DNA of 64,000 bases from Synechococcus sp. Tobar12-5m-g (GTDB taxonomy: Bacteria; Cyanobacteriota; Cyanobacteriia; PCC-6307; Cyanobiaceae), in contig NZ_JAGQBB010000001.1 of NCBI RefSeq assembly GCF_024345415.1, positions 248,001 to 312,000 of the forward strand, read 5' to 3'. The notes under the pieces are model-generated. The model was not told where the DNA came from and searched no databases. It saw only the letters and a list, made by a program, of their open reading frames with translations. A program made the position numbers and the translations under genes. Positions 26,426-36,397 of this stretch are shown here, piece by piece. Each line of letters opens with the position of its first letter. Within the stretch, counting starts at the first letter, position 1.

Positions 26426-27498
26426 GGTGTCGCAGGCGGAAGGGAGGGGCTGACCGGGGGGCTGGCGGCATGGCCTCCGGCGGCCCGAGGTGAGCGCAGC
26501 TGGCGCTCCAGCTCAAGGGTGCGGGCCACCTGGTCGGGGTCCGACTGGCGCAGCCGCCATTCGGCGTAGGCGTCGTCGATGCGCTGGCTGAGCCGCAGCC
26601 GCCGCGCCGCCGCGGCCGCCCCATCCCCACCGGACGCCTGCTGCAGGTTCCGCTGGAGATCCAGCAGTTCGGCCGCCAAGCCCCAGGCCGCGGCGGCGGC
26701 GGCCTGGTCCAGCGCCTGCTCCAGCAGGCGATCGCGCTCGGCAATCGGCACCGAATCAAGCAACTGGGCGGCCAGCTGGAGCCGCTCGGCAGCCGGGCGC
26801 CCCGGCAGCCGACCCGCCAGCAGCAGGGCGGCGGCCTCCTCGTTGAGGCCCAAGGCCGCCAGGTGGCCGGCGAGCACGTCGAGGGCGGGACGGGTGTCGA
26901 GACTGCCGTCCTCCCGCAGCCGCATCGGCAGGGGCATGGCCTCCAGGCTGGCCGGATTCCCCGCCGCCAGCCGTCGCAAAGCGGCGGCGGCGCGGCGGTG
27001 GTTCAGCCCGGCGTTCGCCGCGCGCCACTGCTGAATCAACCACTGCTGGCGCTCGATGCCAGCACCGGGACCGAAACGGTCGAGCACGGTGAGGGCCGCC
27101 TCCGGCGCCCGGCAGCTGATCAGGGCATTGGCGTTGGTGATCACCACGCTGAACGGCTGGGGGGCCGGCCGCAGCGCGACAAGGCGTTCGGTCAGCAGGC
27201 GTAGGCGCTCGGGCTGATCGAACCGGGCCGAGTCCTGGCAGGCCTGCTCGAGCAGCAACAGATCATCTGAGGCCAGGCTGGCGGCAAAGGCCTTCTCCTC
27301 CATTGGCAATGCCACCGTTGGGGCCGATGGCGACGGCCGCTCGACCGGCGAATCCAGGGGCTGGGCCGACGCAGCCGGGTCGACGCCCAGAAACCCTGCC
27401 GGGGAGAGAAGCAGCGCCCCAATCCAGCCGGCCACCCGGCGGGATGGGACCGCTGAGATGTAGAGAAGGAACGGCACGGCGGGCGATCCAAGGGCCAC
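26422..27498 (-). CDS. Exported helical-repeat protein, conserved hypothetical
   Basis: 358 residues from GTG 27498. A signal peptide ends near PAASAQ (about residue 46). The mature part is alanine- and leucine-rich and helical, with repeated pairs such as [19 protein letters not shown] and [20 protein letters not shown] that resemble TPR-like repeats. It has a proline-rich tail. No catalytic motif. Coupled to purC by ATGA and divergent from purD. A periplasmic scaffolding role is a guess. Confidence 0.65.
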   Translation of the reverse strand: MALGSPAVPFLLYISAVPSRRVAGWIGALLLSPAGFLGVDPAASAQPLDSPVERPSPSAPTVALPMEEKAFAASLASDDLLLLEQACQDSARFDQPERLRLLTERLVALRPAPQPFSVVITNANALISCRAPEAALTVLDRFGPGAGIERQQWLIQQWRAANAGLNHRRAAAALRRLAAGNPASLEAMPLPMRLREDGSLDTRPALDVLAGHLAALGLNEEAAALLLAGRLPGRPAAERLQLAAQLLDSVPIAERDRLLEQALDQAAAAAAWGLAAELLDLQRNLQQASGGDGAAAAARRLRLSQRIDDAYAEWRLRQSDPDQVARTLELERQLRSPRAAGGHAASPPVSPSLPPATP

Positions 27499-27535
27499 AA
27501 CCTAGGGAACCGCCCCCTCCGCTCCGATCGATCCG

Positions 27536-28867
27536 ATGACGTCCTCGGCACCGCTCCAACCGTCCACCCCATCCCGGCTCCTGGTCGTCGGCTCCGGTGG
27601 CCGGGAAAACGCCCTGGCCTGGGCGCTGCGGCGCTGCCCCGGGGTGGAGAGGGTCTGGGTGGCGCCTGGGAATGGGGGCACCTCCAGCCAGCCGGGCTGC
27701 GAGCCCCTGGCGATTGCCAGCAGCGATCAGGGCGGGTTGGTCCGCGCCTGCCAGGAGCGGCAGGTGGAGCTGGTGGTGGTGGGCCCGGAGGGACCCCTGG
27801 CCGAGGGCCTGGCCGACCGGCTGCGGGGGGCTGGCCTGACGGTGTTCGGTCCCGGGGCCGATGGGGCCCGGCTGGAAGCCAGCAAGCACTGGGCCAAGAC
27901 GTTGATGCGGGAGGCCGGGGTGCCAACGGCCTCCCACTGGGCCCCGACGACCCTTGCGGAGGCCCTGGCCGTGCTGGAGCGCCAGGGCCTGCCCCTGGTG
28001 GTGAAGGCCGACGGGCTCGCGGCCGGCAAGGGGGTCACGGTCGCCGACACGGTCGAGGCCACCCGGAGCGCCATCGAGGAGATCTTTGCGGGCCGCTTCT
28101 CCAGCCCCGGCAGCAACGACGCTGGCGGCGGCGCCCCCCTGGTGCTGGAGGAGCGCCTCTTTGGTCCTGAGGTTTCGGTGTTCGCCCTCACCGACGGCAC
28201 CGCGATGGTGCTGTTGCCGCCCGCCCAGGACCACAAGCGCATCGGCGAGGGGGACACCGGTCCGAACACAGGGGGCATGGGCGCCTACGCCCCGGCACCC
28301 CTGCTCGACGCCGCCGGCCTTGAGCAGGTGCGCCAGCTGGTGCTGGAGCCCACCCTGCGGGCCCTTCAAGGGCGCGGCATCGAGTACCGCGGCGTCCTCT
28401 TCGCTGGGCTGATGCTCACCGCCGATGGCCCCAAGGTGATCGAGTTCAACTGCCGCTTCGGGGATCCCGAATGCCAGACCCTGATGCCCCTGCTGGGCGG
28501 GGAGCTGGCGGCGGTGCTGCTGGCCTGCGCCAGCGGCAATCTGGCCCAGGCCCCCGCCCTGACCGTGGCGCCCCGCTGCAGCGCCTGCGTGGTGGCCGCC
28601 GCCTCGGGCTACCCCGACGAGCCGCGGCAGGGCGATCCGATTGAGGCCAACCTCCCTGCCGATCCCGATCGGCAGGTGTTCCATGCCGGCAGCCGGCTGG
28701 AGCCCTCCGGCACTTGCCTCACGGCCGGTGGCAGGGTGCTGGCGGTGGTGGCCCAGGCGGCGGATTTCGACGCGGCCTTCGGCGCCGTCTATGCCGGCCT
28801 GGAGCAGGTTCACTTTGATGGGATGACCTTTCGGCGCGATATCGGCCACCAGGTCCGACGCCTCTAG
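27536..28867 (+). CDS. purD: Phosphoribosylamine--glycine ligase
   Basis: 443 residues. It performs the second step of de novo purine synthesis, an ATP-grasp ligation of glycine. VVGSGGRENALAWAL opens the protein; VVKADGLAAGKGV is the ATP-grasp strand, followed by LVLEERLFGPEVSVFAL and the signature FNCRFGDPECQ. Normal length, ATG 27536. It lies 26 bases before the kinase gene and may be cotranscribed with it. Confidence 0.96.
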   Translation: MTSSAPLQPSTPSRLLVVGSGGRENALAWALRRCPGVERVWVAPGNGGTSSQPGCEPLAIASSDQGGLVRACQERQVELVVVGPEGPLAEGLADRLRGAGLTVFGPGADGARLEASKHWAKTLMREAGVPTASHWAPTTLAEALAVLERQGLPLVVKADGLAAGKGVTVADTVEATRSAIEEIFAGRFSSPGSNDAGGGAPLVLEERLFGPEVSVFALTDGTAMVLLPPAQDHKRIGEGDTGPNTGGMGAYAPAPLLDAAGLEQVRQLVLEPTLRALQGRGIEYRGVLFAGLMLTADGPKVIEFNCRFGDPECQTLMPLLGGELAAVLLACASGNLAQAPALTVAPRCSACVVAAASGYPDEPRQGDPIEANLPADPDRQVFHAGSRLEPSGTCLTAGGRVLAVVAQAADFDAAFGAVYAGLEQVHFDGMTFRRDIGHQVRRL

Positions 28868-28893
28868 GGTGCGCTGATCCGACGGTTCCGATC

Positions 28894-30963
28894 GTGACCG
28901 CCGACAACCCGTCCATCCCCACCTTTCCAAACCTCGACGCGGCCATGGCCGCGGCTGAAAGCGCGGCGGTCGAACCGATCTCCTGGTGGCAGGGATTCCT
29001 GCGCTGGTGGGCTGAATTCAGCCTGCAGACCAAGCTGCTGGCGGTGGCCACCCTGGTGGTGAGTCTGATGATGACGGGCATCACCTTCTTTGCCTTCCAC
29101 AGCATCCAGCGCGATGCCCGGATGAGTGACACCCGCTTCGCCCGCGACCTTGGTCTGCTGCTCTCCGCCAACGTCACACCCCTGGTGGCGGAAAGCAGGG
29201 ACCGGGAACTGGCGGCGGTGGCCGAACGCTTCTGGCGCTCCAGCCGCAGCCTTCGCTACATCTTTTTCGCCGATCCCGATGGCGTGATCTATCTGGGGAT
29301 CCCGATCAGTGCCACCAACGGCGGCAGTGAACTTCTGCTCAGCCGCCGGCTCGAGCTGCCGCCCGATCTGCAGCGTCGGCCCCAGAACCCGCTGATTCGC
29401 CAGCACCTCAGCCCCGATGGCCAGGTCACCGACGTGTTCGTGCCGATGGTGAGTGATGGGCGCTATCTGGGGGTGCTGGCGCTTGGCATCAACCCAAACG
29501 AGGCGGTACTGGCCAGTGCGGCCCTCACCCGCGAAGTGACGGTGGCTGTGTTCATCTCGATCTGGGTGCTGGTGATCCTCGGGGCGGTGTTCAATGCGCT
29601 GACGATCACCCGACCGATCAAAGAACTGCTGGAGGGCGTGCGCTCGATCGCCGGGGGCGACTTCGAAGCCCGCATCACCCTGCCGGTGGGCGGTGAACTC
29701 GGCGAACTGCTCAAGGGCTTCAACGACATGGCTTCGCGGCTGGAGGTCTACGACGCCGCCAACATCGAGGAACTCACCGCCGCCCAGGTGAAGCAGCAGA
29801 CCCTGATCGCCACGATGGCCGATGGGGCCGCCCTGCTCGACGGGGAGGGCCGCATCGTGCTGGTCAACCCCACCGCCCGCCGTCTGTTCCGCTGGGAGGG
29901 CCGCAAACTGGAGGGCACCGAACTCTGCGGCGAACTGCCCGAGGTTCTGGCCATGGAGTTGCAGGAGCCGCTCCACACCCTGCTGAGCGGCGAGCGGGAC
30001 AGCACCGACGTGCGCTGCAGCTTCGGGGAGCCGGCCCGCACCCTGCGGATCGTGCTGCAGACAGTCAAGGATGTCAGTGGCGAAAGCCTCAAGGGCATCG
30101 CCATGACCGTGCAGGACCTGACCCGCGAAGTGGAGCTCAATGCGGCCCAGAGCCGCTTCATCAGCAATGTTTCCCATGAGCTGCGCACGCCACTGTTCAA
30201 CATCAAGAGCTACGTGGAAACCCTCCACGACCTGCGCGATCAGCTCAGCGAGGAGGAAACCCAGGAGTTCCTGGCGATCGCCAACGCCGAAACCGATCGC
30301 CTCACCCGGCTTGTCAACGATGTGCTGGATCTCTCTCGGCTGGAATCCGACCGGATCTGGAGCCTCGAGCCGATCGAGTTACGCCCGGCGATCGAGCAGA
30401 CCCTGCGCAACTACCGACTCAACGCAGAAGAGAAAGGCGTGACCCTCGACCTGGAGGTGGATGCGCAGTTGCCCCGGGTGATGGGCAACTGGGACCTGAT
30501 TCTGCAGGTGCTCGACAACCTGGTGGGGAACGGCCTCAAGTTCACCGCCGCCGGGGGGCGCCTGAAGCTGAGCGCCTACCCCTGGCCCGATGCCTGCCCC
30601 CTCGATCCCGGCAACGTCCCGAACACCGACCAGCCATCCTGCGAGCTGTCTTCACCGATGCCCCGCCTGCGCCTGGAGATCGCCGACACCGGATCGGGAG
30701 TCTCCCGGGAAGACCAGCAGCGGATTTTCGAGCGGTTCTTTCGTGTCGAGAATGCCGTGCATACCGAAGTGGGCACAGGACTTGGCCTCTCGATCGTGCG
30801 TGGGATCCTCGACAAGCACGGCAGCCGGATCCGGATGGTCAGCGAACCGGGCGTCGGCACCACCTTCTGGTTTGATCTGGCCCTGGAACACGCCGACCTC
30901 GACGACCTGCAGGTTGAGGGGTTACGACGCCAGCACGCCCTGGCGGCAGCTACCCACGACTGA
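28894..30963 (+). CDS. nblS: Membrane sensor histidine kinase NblS (Hik33/DspA family)
   Basis: 689 residues from GTG 28894. Two membrane segments (about residues 46-68 and 213-234) bracket an extracytoplasmic sensor. HAMP (ITRPIKELLEGVRSIAGGDF), PAS (about 300-400), HisKA with the phospho-acceptor His428 in FISNVSHELRTPLFNIKSY, and HATPase (N-box LDNLVGNGLKF, G boxes DTGSGVS and GTGLGLSIV) follow. NblS is the conserved cyanobacterial kinase that controls high-light, nutrient-stress and phycobilisome-degradation genes through RpaB/NblR-type regulators. The FISNVSHELRTPLFNIKSY stretch closely matches that family. It is convergent with kaiC. Confidence 0.93.
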   Translation: MTADNPSIPTFPNLDAAMAAAESAAVEPISWWQGFLRWWAEFSLQTKLLAVATLVVSLMMTGITFFAFHSIQRDARMSDTRFARDLGLLLSANVTPLVAESRDRELAAVAERFWRSSRSLRYIFFADPDGVIYLGIPISATNGGSELLLSRRLELPPDLQRRPQNPLIRQHLSPDGQVTDVFVPMVSDGRYLGVLALGINPNEAVLASAALTREVTVAVFISIWVLVILGAVFNALTITRPIKELLEGVRSIAGGDFEARITLPVGGELGELLKGFNDMASRLEVYDAANIEELTAAQVKQQTLIATMADGAALLDGEGRIVLVNPTARRLFRWEGRKLEGTELCGELPEVLAMELQEPLHTLLSGERDSTDVRCSFGEPARTLRIVLQTVKDVSGESLKGIAMTVQDLTREVELNAAQSRFISNVSHELRTPLFNIKSYVETLHDLRDQLSEEETQEFLAIANAETDRLTRLVNDVLDLSRLESDRIWSLEPIELRPAIEQTLRNYRLNAEEKGVTLDLEVDAQLPRVMGNWDLILQVLDNLVGNGLKFTAAGGRLKLSAYPWPDACPLDPGNVPNTDQPSCELSSPMPRLRLEIADTGSGVSREDQQRIFERFFRVENAVHTEVGTGLGLSIVRGILDKHGSRIRMVSEPGVGTTFWFDLALEHADLDDLQVEGLRRQHALAAATHD

Positions 30964-30982
30964 CGTCCAACCTTGATGAAAA

Positions 30983-32524
30983 TCAGAGATCGTCACTGCC
31001 GACCCCCCGCACGATCCGGGAGAGTTCATTGCGCTCGTCGTTGGTGATGCGGTGAGGTACACCGCTGATGATCCGCTCGAAGTTGGAAAAGGAGTTCCTG
31101 ATCTCGGGCCCATTACCGGTGATCACGAATTCGCGGATGCCTTTGTCATGGGCCGATCCACGCATCTTGAACACATTGATGGCGCGGGCCATCTCACCAC
31201 GAATCTCCACATATTGCAACAATAGAATCGTGTCTGTAATGGTGGAAATATGGGAGTCCGTGATCGAATGGCTGCCCATAAACTCCTCCGATGTGTTAGT
31301 GAAGAATCCAGCAATCTCCTCCTGTTTAGCATAGCCGGTTACCCCGATCACGAACTGGCGAAAAGTGTTGTGGCTAACGCCCCGCGACAGGGCAGACAGG
31401 GAGTCGATCGCCATTCGTGATGGCTTGAAATCGCTGATCTCCGTCTTGATGATTTGGAGATGGTCTTCCAGACCCGTCGATTCGGGGTAGGCACAGATGA
31501 TCCGAAGCAACCCATCCTCTTCCATCTGCTCGAAATCAATTCCCCAGCTGGTGGCATTGCGCAAAAGCTGGGCGCGCGATTCCTCAAAGGCGAAGACGAT
31601 CGCTCGCTCCTTGTTCAGGCAGGCATTCTCCACAAACTTACTGACCAAGAGCGTCTTGCCGGTGCCGGTGGCACCGGTGGCCAGGATGATCGAATCCTTG
31701 AAGAAACCACCGCCACACATCTCATCGAGACGGGCAACCCCAGAGCTGACACGAACGTTGGAAGATCGCTGGGTCAGGCGCATGGCACCCAAAGGGATGA
31801 TGCTGACCCCGTTGACCCCCATCGTGAAGGGAAACTCTCCCTTCATGTGAGTGGTTCCCCTCAATTTGAGGATTTCCACCGTTCGCCTGCGCCGCTCACC
31901 GTCGAGCACATTGCGTAGGATGATCACATTATCGGATACGAACTCCTCAACGCCATAGCGGGCAATCGGCCCATACTCATCGACACGCTCAGTGGTCATC
32001 ACCGTGGTGACACCGATCTCCTTGAGCCTGGCGATCATCCTGAAAATCTCACGACGCACCACCGACAGGGCGTCATACTGCTGGAAAACAGCAGTGATGG
32101 AATCGATGGCAACGCGGCGAGCCTTGTACTTGCGGATCGCGTAGTTAATGCGCTCGATCAGGCCTGAGAGGTCAAAACTACCTGCCACATCCTGTCCCTC
32201 CGGATCAGGCGAAGCATCCAGGATGAAAAGCTTATCCTGATCAATCAAAGACTGAAGATCCCAGCCAAAGCTGGAGGCGTTGCGAATCACATCAACGGGG
32301 GATTCTTCGAAGGTAACAAAAATTCCCGGTTCATCATACTTATCAATACCGTTGTAGAGGAAATGAAGCGAGAAAATGGTCTTCCCAGTGCCCGAAGTAC
32401 CACTGATCAAGGTGGAGCGTCCCGTCGGCAGGCCCCCCTGAAGAATGTCGTCGAGGCCCTCCACACCGGTGGGGAGCTTCTGCACCTGCAATGGCAAGTC
32501 AGAGGTCGGCATGAAATTCTGCAT
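30983..32524 (-). CDS. kaiC: Circadian clock ATPase/autokinase KaiC
   Basis: 513 residues from ATG 32524 (an in-frame TTG at 32548 directly follows the kaiB stop). Two RecA-like domains: CI with Walker A GTSGTGKT at residues 42-49 and CII with GATGTGKT. The CII autophosphorylation pair is Ser-Thr in SHISTITDT, matching S431/T432 of Synechococcus elongatus. KaiC is the central oscillator, its phosphorylation driven up by KaiA and down by KaiB. The C-terminus NFERIISGVPHRITNDERNE carries the KaiA-binding A-loop region. G+C is well below the neighbours (25 of 60 at 31201-31260). Confidence 0.97.
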   Translation of the reverse strand: MQNFMPTSDLPLQVQKLPTGVEGLDDILQGGLPTGRSTLISGTSGTGKTIFSLHFLYNGIDKYDEPGIFVTFEESPVDVIRNASSFGWDLQSLIDQDKLFILDASPDPEGQDVAGSFDLSGLIERINYAIRKYKARRVAIDSITAVFQQYDALSVVRREIFRMIARLKEIGVTTVMTTERVDEYGPIARYGVEEFVSDNVIILRNVLDGERRRRTVEILKLRGTTHMKGEFPFTMGVNGVSIIPLGAMRLTQRSSNVRVSSGVARLDEMCGGGFFKDSIILATGATGTGKTLLVSKFVENACLNKERAIVFAFEESRAQLLRNATSWGIDFEQMEEDGLLRIICAYPESTGLEDHLQIIKTEISDFKPSRMAIDSLSALSRGVSHNTFRQFVIGVTGYAKQEEIAGFFTNTSEEFMGSHSITDSHISTITDTILLLQYVEIRGEMARAINVFKMRGSAHDKGIREFVITGNGPEIRNSFSNFERIISGVPHRITNDERNELSRIVRGVGSDDL

Positions 32525-32548
32525 GATTAACGAGGCTGGGGAAGACAA

Positions 32549-32905
32549 TCAAAGCAGGGCCGACTTGCCCATGGCCTCAGGCGAGTCGAGGGAGCCATCG
32601 ATCAGATCGTTCTCCGAAAGCTCGTCATAGAGAAGATCCAGACCGATCAACACCCGCTCCCGGTCTGAGAGATCACCGATGATCCGCCGCACCGGCGGCG
32701 GCAGGATCTTGGCGAGGGTTGGCGTGGCAAGGATTTTATCCTCCTCAGCCAGCTGGGGATTCTTGAGCACATCGATCACCTTGAGAGCGTAGACACCCTT
32801 GAACTCCGATTCGAGGATGGTGCGCAAGGTCTTGAGCGCACGCATCGAATTTGGGGTGTTTCCCGCCACATAGAGCTTCAGGATGTAGGCCTTTGGTGGT
32901 GCCAT
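32549..32905 (-). CDS. kaiB: Circadian clock protein KaiB
   Basis: 118 residues. It opposes KaiA action on KaiC after switching to its thioredoxin-like fold. The start [20 protein letters not shown] and [20 protein letters not shown] are the family core; the acidic tail after residue 95 is typical of the longer cyanobacterial KaiB. Its ATG overlaps the kaiA stop by one base (TGATG), behind an AGGAGA ribosome-binding site. Confidence 0.98.
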   Translation of the reverse strand: MAPPKAYILKLYVAGNTPNSMRALKTLRTILESEFKGVYALKVIDVLKNPQLAEEDKILATPTLAKILPPPVRRIIGDLSDRERVLIGLDLLYDELSENDLIDGSLDSPEAMGKSALL

Positions 32906-33798
32906 CAGCAGATCTCCTGCTTTAAGGCACCCAGCTGGGCAGCCGGCTCGATCGCCTCAAGGAGAGGCTCCGGCGGCAGGGAGCGACGATACATCTCACA
33001 GAGATTGGCCAACACATCCATCAGAGCCAGTCGATAGTCCCTGAGAAAATCATTCTTGCGGCCTTTCAACTTCAATAAATTCCAGAACTCATCAATCAGA
33101 TTCATGTGGATTTCAACGGTTTTTGTAATCGGGATATCACTGAAGAAAACTGTGTTCACGAAGCTTTCGAGCGCTTGATTTGCGGCCACTGGGTCACGGA
33201 AATAGCTGATCAGCAGATCCCGGTAGGTGCGTTCCAGGGATTGCAGCAGGATGTTGCGCTCCGCGGGCGGCAGGTTCCGGAAGAACCTACTCGGATCCCG
33301 TTTATAGAACACACCGAGATAGCCCAGGCGCTCCTTGAGCCGATTGGAGAACCTCCACTTTTCCGCCCAACCGATTTCGTTTGCGTCGTCGGGCCCCATG
33401 GACTGCCCCCGCCGCAGGAACCGGGAGATGGCCGCATCCAAGCTGTAGCTGAGCTGTTCGAGCTGGTCCTTGGCGAGGTGGACCTCTGCGGCGTGGTACT
33501 CGACCAGGCCGGTCACGGGACCGAGGATGACAGTGGGCAGCACCAGCCCCTTTCCCCAGAGCTGCTGCATGGTGTCTCTGCTCAGCAGGCCCTGCTCAAG
33601 CAGAACAGCATCGAAGCCATCCCAACGATCCTCCAGAGCCGCCCCGGGGGAGGGCTGTCCCCCCAGATCCACCAGTTCATAGCGACCTTCCCGGAGCCAC
33701 TGGCCGCAGGTTTCCCTGAGGGTAGGGTCCCTGAGCAGGGACGCGATGGTCAGGGCAGGCTGGGCCATCCGCCGTTCTCGGATGAGAGCCATGACCAT
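32905..33798 (-). CDS. kaiA: Circadian clock protein KaiA
   Basis: 297 residues from ATG 33798 (ATGs at 33792 and 33768 also possible; none has a strong ribosome-binding site). An N-terminal pseudo-receiver domain (to about residue 145) is followed by the C-terminal four-helix KaiC-binding domain ([18 protein letters not shown], then [14 protein letters not shown]). KaiA stimulates KaiC autophosphorylation. It is slightly longer than the 284-residue S. elongatus protein. A full-length KaiA distinguishes this organism from Prochlorococcus. First gene of kaiABC, divergent from rplU. Confidence 0.96.
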   Translation of the reverse strand: MVMALIRERRMAQPALTIASLLRDPTLRETCGQWLREGRYELVDLGGQPSPGAALEDRWDGFDAVLLEQGLLSRDTMQQLWGKGLVLPTVILGPVTGLVEYHAAEVHLAKDQLEQLSYSLDAAISRFLRRGQSMGPDDANEIGWAEKWRFSNRLKERLGYLGVFYKRDPSRFFRNLPPAERNILLQSLERTYRDLLISYFRDPVAANQALESFVNTVFFSDIPITKTVEIHMNLIDEFWNLLKLKGRKNDFLRDYRLALMDVLANLCEMYRRSLPPEPLLEAIEPAAQLGALKQEIC

Positions 33799-33925
33799 AG
33801 TGTTGACGCTGGGGCAAACGGCAAGGGAAGATACTTGTTCGTTTCTTGCGCTGGTCGTGCGCCAGGCCTGAATAACTACGATCCGCAGGGGCATTTCCCC
33901 TGCGCGGAGCGTTGTTTGCCTGTCC

Positions 33926-34336
33926 ATGCCACCTGTTTCCATGACCAACACCTCTCCCGCCGTCAGCGCTCCGCCCCCCAACGGCATCCCAGCGGCGGCC
34001 ACGGGTCCCTACGCCATCGTCGAGGCTTCGGGCCAGCAGTTCTGGCTTCAGCCGAACCGCTACTACGACCTGGACCGGATCCACGCCGAGGTGGATGACA
34101 CCGTCACCCTGGATCAGGTTCTGCTGGTTCGCGATTCCAGCGGCACCCGCCTGGGCCTCCCCCATGTGCCGGAGGCTTCTGTCACCCTGAAAGTGGTCGC
34201 CCATCGCCGCGGGCCCAAGATCATCGTCTACAAGATGCGCCCCAAGAAGAAAACCCGTCGCAAGAACGGCCACCGTCAGGAGCTCACCCGGGTGGTCGTC
34301 GAATCGATCACGGTGGGCGGCCAGTCCCTCAGCTGA
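33926..34336 (+). CDS. rplU: 50S ribosomal protein L21
   Basis: 136 residues from ATG 33926; ATG 33941 is also plausible. The core YAIVEASGQQFWLQPNRYYD, then VTLDQVLLV and the basic KIIVYKMRPKKKTRRKNGHR are diagnostic L21. The N-terminal proline/alanine extension is common in picocyanobacteria. Its last codons lie in a 20-base tandem duplication. Confidence 0.97.
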   Translation: MPPVSMTNTSPAVSAPPPNGIPAAATGPYAIVEASGQQFWLQPNRYYDLDRIHAEVDDTVTLDQVLLVRDSSGTRLGLPHVPEASVTLKVVAHRRGPKIIVYKMRPKKKTRRKNGHRQELTRVVVESITVGGQSLS

Positions 34337-34360
34337 TCCTTTCCATCCTCAGCTGATCCT
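34327..34360. repeat. Short direct repeat at the 3' end of rplU
   Basis: The 14 bases CCTCAGCTGATCCT occur at 34327-34340 and again at 34347-34360, a 20-base period. The first copy contains the rplU stop codon. It looks like a small slippage duplication in the rplU-rpmA spacer. Confidence 0.9.
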
Positions 34361-34419
34361 CTTCAACAGGGGTTTTCCGCTTCCTTCACCTCGCTTCCAC
34401 CTCCTCCAGGCTTGATTCC

Positions 34420-34686
34420 ATGGCCCACAAGAAAGGCACCGGCTCCACCCGCAACGGCCGGGATTCGAATTCCAAGCGCCTGGGCGTGAAGCGCTACGGC
34501 GGCGAAACCGTCAGCGCCGGCTCGATCCTGATCCGCCAGCGTGGCACCTCGGTCCTTCCCGGCCTGAATGTCGGCCGTGGCTCCGATGACACCCTCTTTG
34601 CCCTGGTGGACGGGGTGGTGAACTTCGACAGCATCAAGCGCAGCCTGCGCAACCGCAAGCGGATCAACGTGGCCCTGCTGGCCTGA
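34420..34686 (+). CDS. rpmA: 50S ribosomal protein L27
   Basis: 88 residues. [20 protein letters not shown] is the invariant start, and the N-terminus begins directly without the cleavable extension seen in Firmicutes. L27 sits near the peptidyl-transferase centre. Its 3' end overlaps the convergent methyltransferase gene by 23 bases. Confidence 0.98.
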   Translation: MAHKKGTGSTRNGRDSNSKRLGVKRYGGETVSAGSILIRQRGTSVLPGLNVGRGSDDTLFALVDGVVNFDSIKRSLRNRKRINVALLA

Positions 34687-35464
34687 GCCGGTAGGCCCGG
34701 GTGGTGATCAGGAAGGGGTGAAACACCTCGAGAAATCGGTCCTGGAGCGTTTCAAAAAAGCGCTCCACCAGGGCCGGCTCATCGAAATGAAAGGGGTACT
34801 CCCCCTGGAACCCCTTGAAGAAATACCAGTTCAGCAACGCCGTCGCCCCTGGTTCCATCCGTGCGGCAAAGTCAACGAGCTGGGCGGCCGGGTCGGGCAG
34901 ATGCTCCAGCACATCGAGGCAAACGACCGTGTCGAACCGGCTCGGCAGGGAGGGGTCATGGAGGTCTCGGCAGACTTGCAGCCGCTCGCTCAGGCCGAAG
35001 CGGGCCGCCCGCTCGGCCACGAAGGCACGGTTGTGGGGGTTGAGATCCACGAACCAGACCTGCTCCACCGCCGGCAAGGCGGCCGCCGCCAGGGCATGGC
35101 TGCCGATCCCGCCGCCGAAGTCGAGCACCTGTCCGACGGCGCAGCGAGCCTGCAGCCTCAGGGTGTCGGCGATGTAGTCGGCACTGCCCAGGTGCCAGGC
35201 GGCCAGTTCCAGCAGGTGGCCCGTACCCACCGTTTCCTCGTAAAACGCCCCCACCCGCAGGGGGTCGAAATCCACGGCTCCGGGATGGAGGGCCGCCAGA
35301 TCGCTGCAACTGGCGCCGAGGCGCTGTTCCAACACCGCGGGAGTGAGCTCCAGAAAATCAGCCAGTTGCTCCCGGAGGGCAAAGCCATCGCAAAGGAACT
35401 GATCCACGTCGATGGCGGCGTCGCGTCGGTGGCTGGCGGAATCGGCGCGGATCAGCTCAGGCAC
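34664..35464 (-). CDS. Class I SAM-dependent methyltransferase
   Basis: 266 residues from GTG 35464 (start uncertain; no ATG is in frame nearby). The SAM-binding motif I is [14 protein letters not shown], motif II follows in [10 protein letters not shown], and [20 protein letters not shown] is the post-II segment of Methyltransf_11/25 enzymes. The first 90 residues form a helical substrate domain. Substrate unknown. Convergent with rpmA. Confidence 0.82.
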   Translation of the reverse strand: MPELIRADSASHRRDAAIDVDQFLCDGFALREQLADFLELTPAVLEQRLGASCSDLAALHPGAVDFDPLRVGAFYEETVGTGHLLELAAWHLGSADYIADTLRLQARCAVGQVLDFGGGIGSHALAAAALPAVEQVWFVDLNPHNRAFVAERAARFGLSERLQVCRDLHDPSLPSRFDTVVCLDVLEHLPDPAAQLVDFAARMEPGATALLNWYFFKGFQGEYPFHFDEPALVERFFETLQDRFLEVFHPFLITTRAYRLRPAGPR

Positions 35465-35495
35465 ACCGGATCGGACATCTGAAACAACCCGCAGA

Positions 35496-36353
35496 TTACG
35501 GCGGTGTCCTCGCTGACCCCAGCTCCGGCTCCCCCAGTCCCAGGTCCCCCAACTCCGAACCGGCACCGGGCACATCGAGCCAGCGGCGCAGCCAGGCCAC
35601 CAGCAGATAGAAGGGCAGGGTGTCCAGCAGGGCGGCTACGAATTTGAACAGGTAGCCGCTGGCGATGAACGCCCCCAGCTGGGGCAGCACCGGCTCGCCC
35701 ACACGAACGGGCAAGACATGGGCGGCGTAGTGGCTGATCAGCACCACCGCCGTGGTGTCGACCAGCTGGCTGACCATGGTGGAGCCGTTGTTGCGCAGCC
35801 AGAGCGCCTTGCCGCCACTGAAGCGCTTCCAGAAATGGAAGAGGCGCACATCGGTGAACTGGGCCGCCAGGTAGGCCGCCATCGAGGCGCCCACCGCACC
35901 GAACGCCAACCGCCGCACCTCGAAGAACACCGGCAATCGCCCTTCGGGGTCAGCCAGGGGCAGACCATGGCCGCCGCCGTAGCCATCGAGGCCCGGCAGC
36001 ACACCCCCCAGCCAGAGGATCAGCACGATCCAGCCGTTCAGCAGCAGCCCCACCCAGACCAACTGGTTGGCCTTCTGCTCGCCCCAGATCTCGCTGATCA
36101 GATCGGTGCACAGAAAGGTGACGGGGTAGGGCAGCGCCCCGACCGCCACCACGATCGGCCAGCCACCGATCGAGCCGAGGCTGAGAAAACGGGTCAGCCC
36201 CAGGATGTTTAGCATGCCCATCGTGCCGAGGAAGAGTCCGGCCAGCACCATGTAGGCCAGATCGCGGCGGTTCTGCAGGGTCAAGGCGGATCGGGTCGGG
36301 GGGCACGGGCCCCAGCCTGCTGGGGCCGGCGCGGGATGCAACAGTTCCCTCAA
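35496..36353 (-). CDS. VUT family queuosine-precursor transporter
   Basis: 285 residues with about six membrane segments. The family signature PYPVTFLCTDLISEIWGEQK (about residues 75-95) and FVAALLDTLPFYLLVAWLRR are the YhhQ/VUT hallmarks. These proteins import 7-deazaguanine precursors of queuosine across the inner membrane. Divergent from truB, another tRNA-modification gene, with a 45-base gap. Confidence 0.88.
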   Translation of the reverse strand: MRELLHPAPAPAGWGPCPPTRSALTLQNRRDLAYMVLAGLFLGTMGMLNILGLTRFLSLGSIGGWPIVVAVGALPYPVTFLCTDLISEIWGEQKANQLVWVGLLLNGWIVLILWLGGVLPGLDGYGGGHGLPLADPEGRLPVFFEVRRLAFGAVGASMAAYLAAQFTDVRLFHFWKRFSGGKALWLRNNGSTMVSQLVDTTAVVLISHYAAHVLPVRVGEPVLPQLGAFIASGYLFKFVAALLDTLPFYLLVAWLRRWLDVPGAGSELGDLGLGEPELGSARTPP

Positions 36354-36397
36354 CCTTCCTCACCGCTTGGGCCCTGGACAAACCCTGTGGATTTCTG

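Noticed and set aside
28864-30228. 454-codon open frame on the minus strand
   Set aside because: Antisense to nblS.
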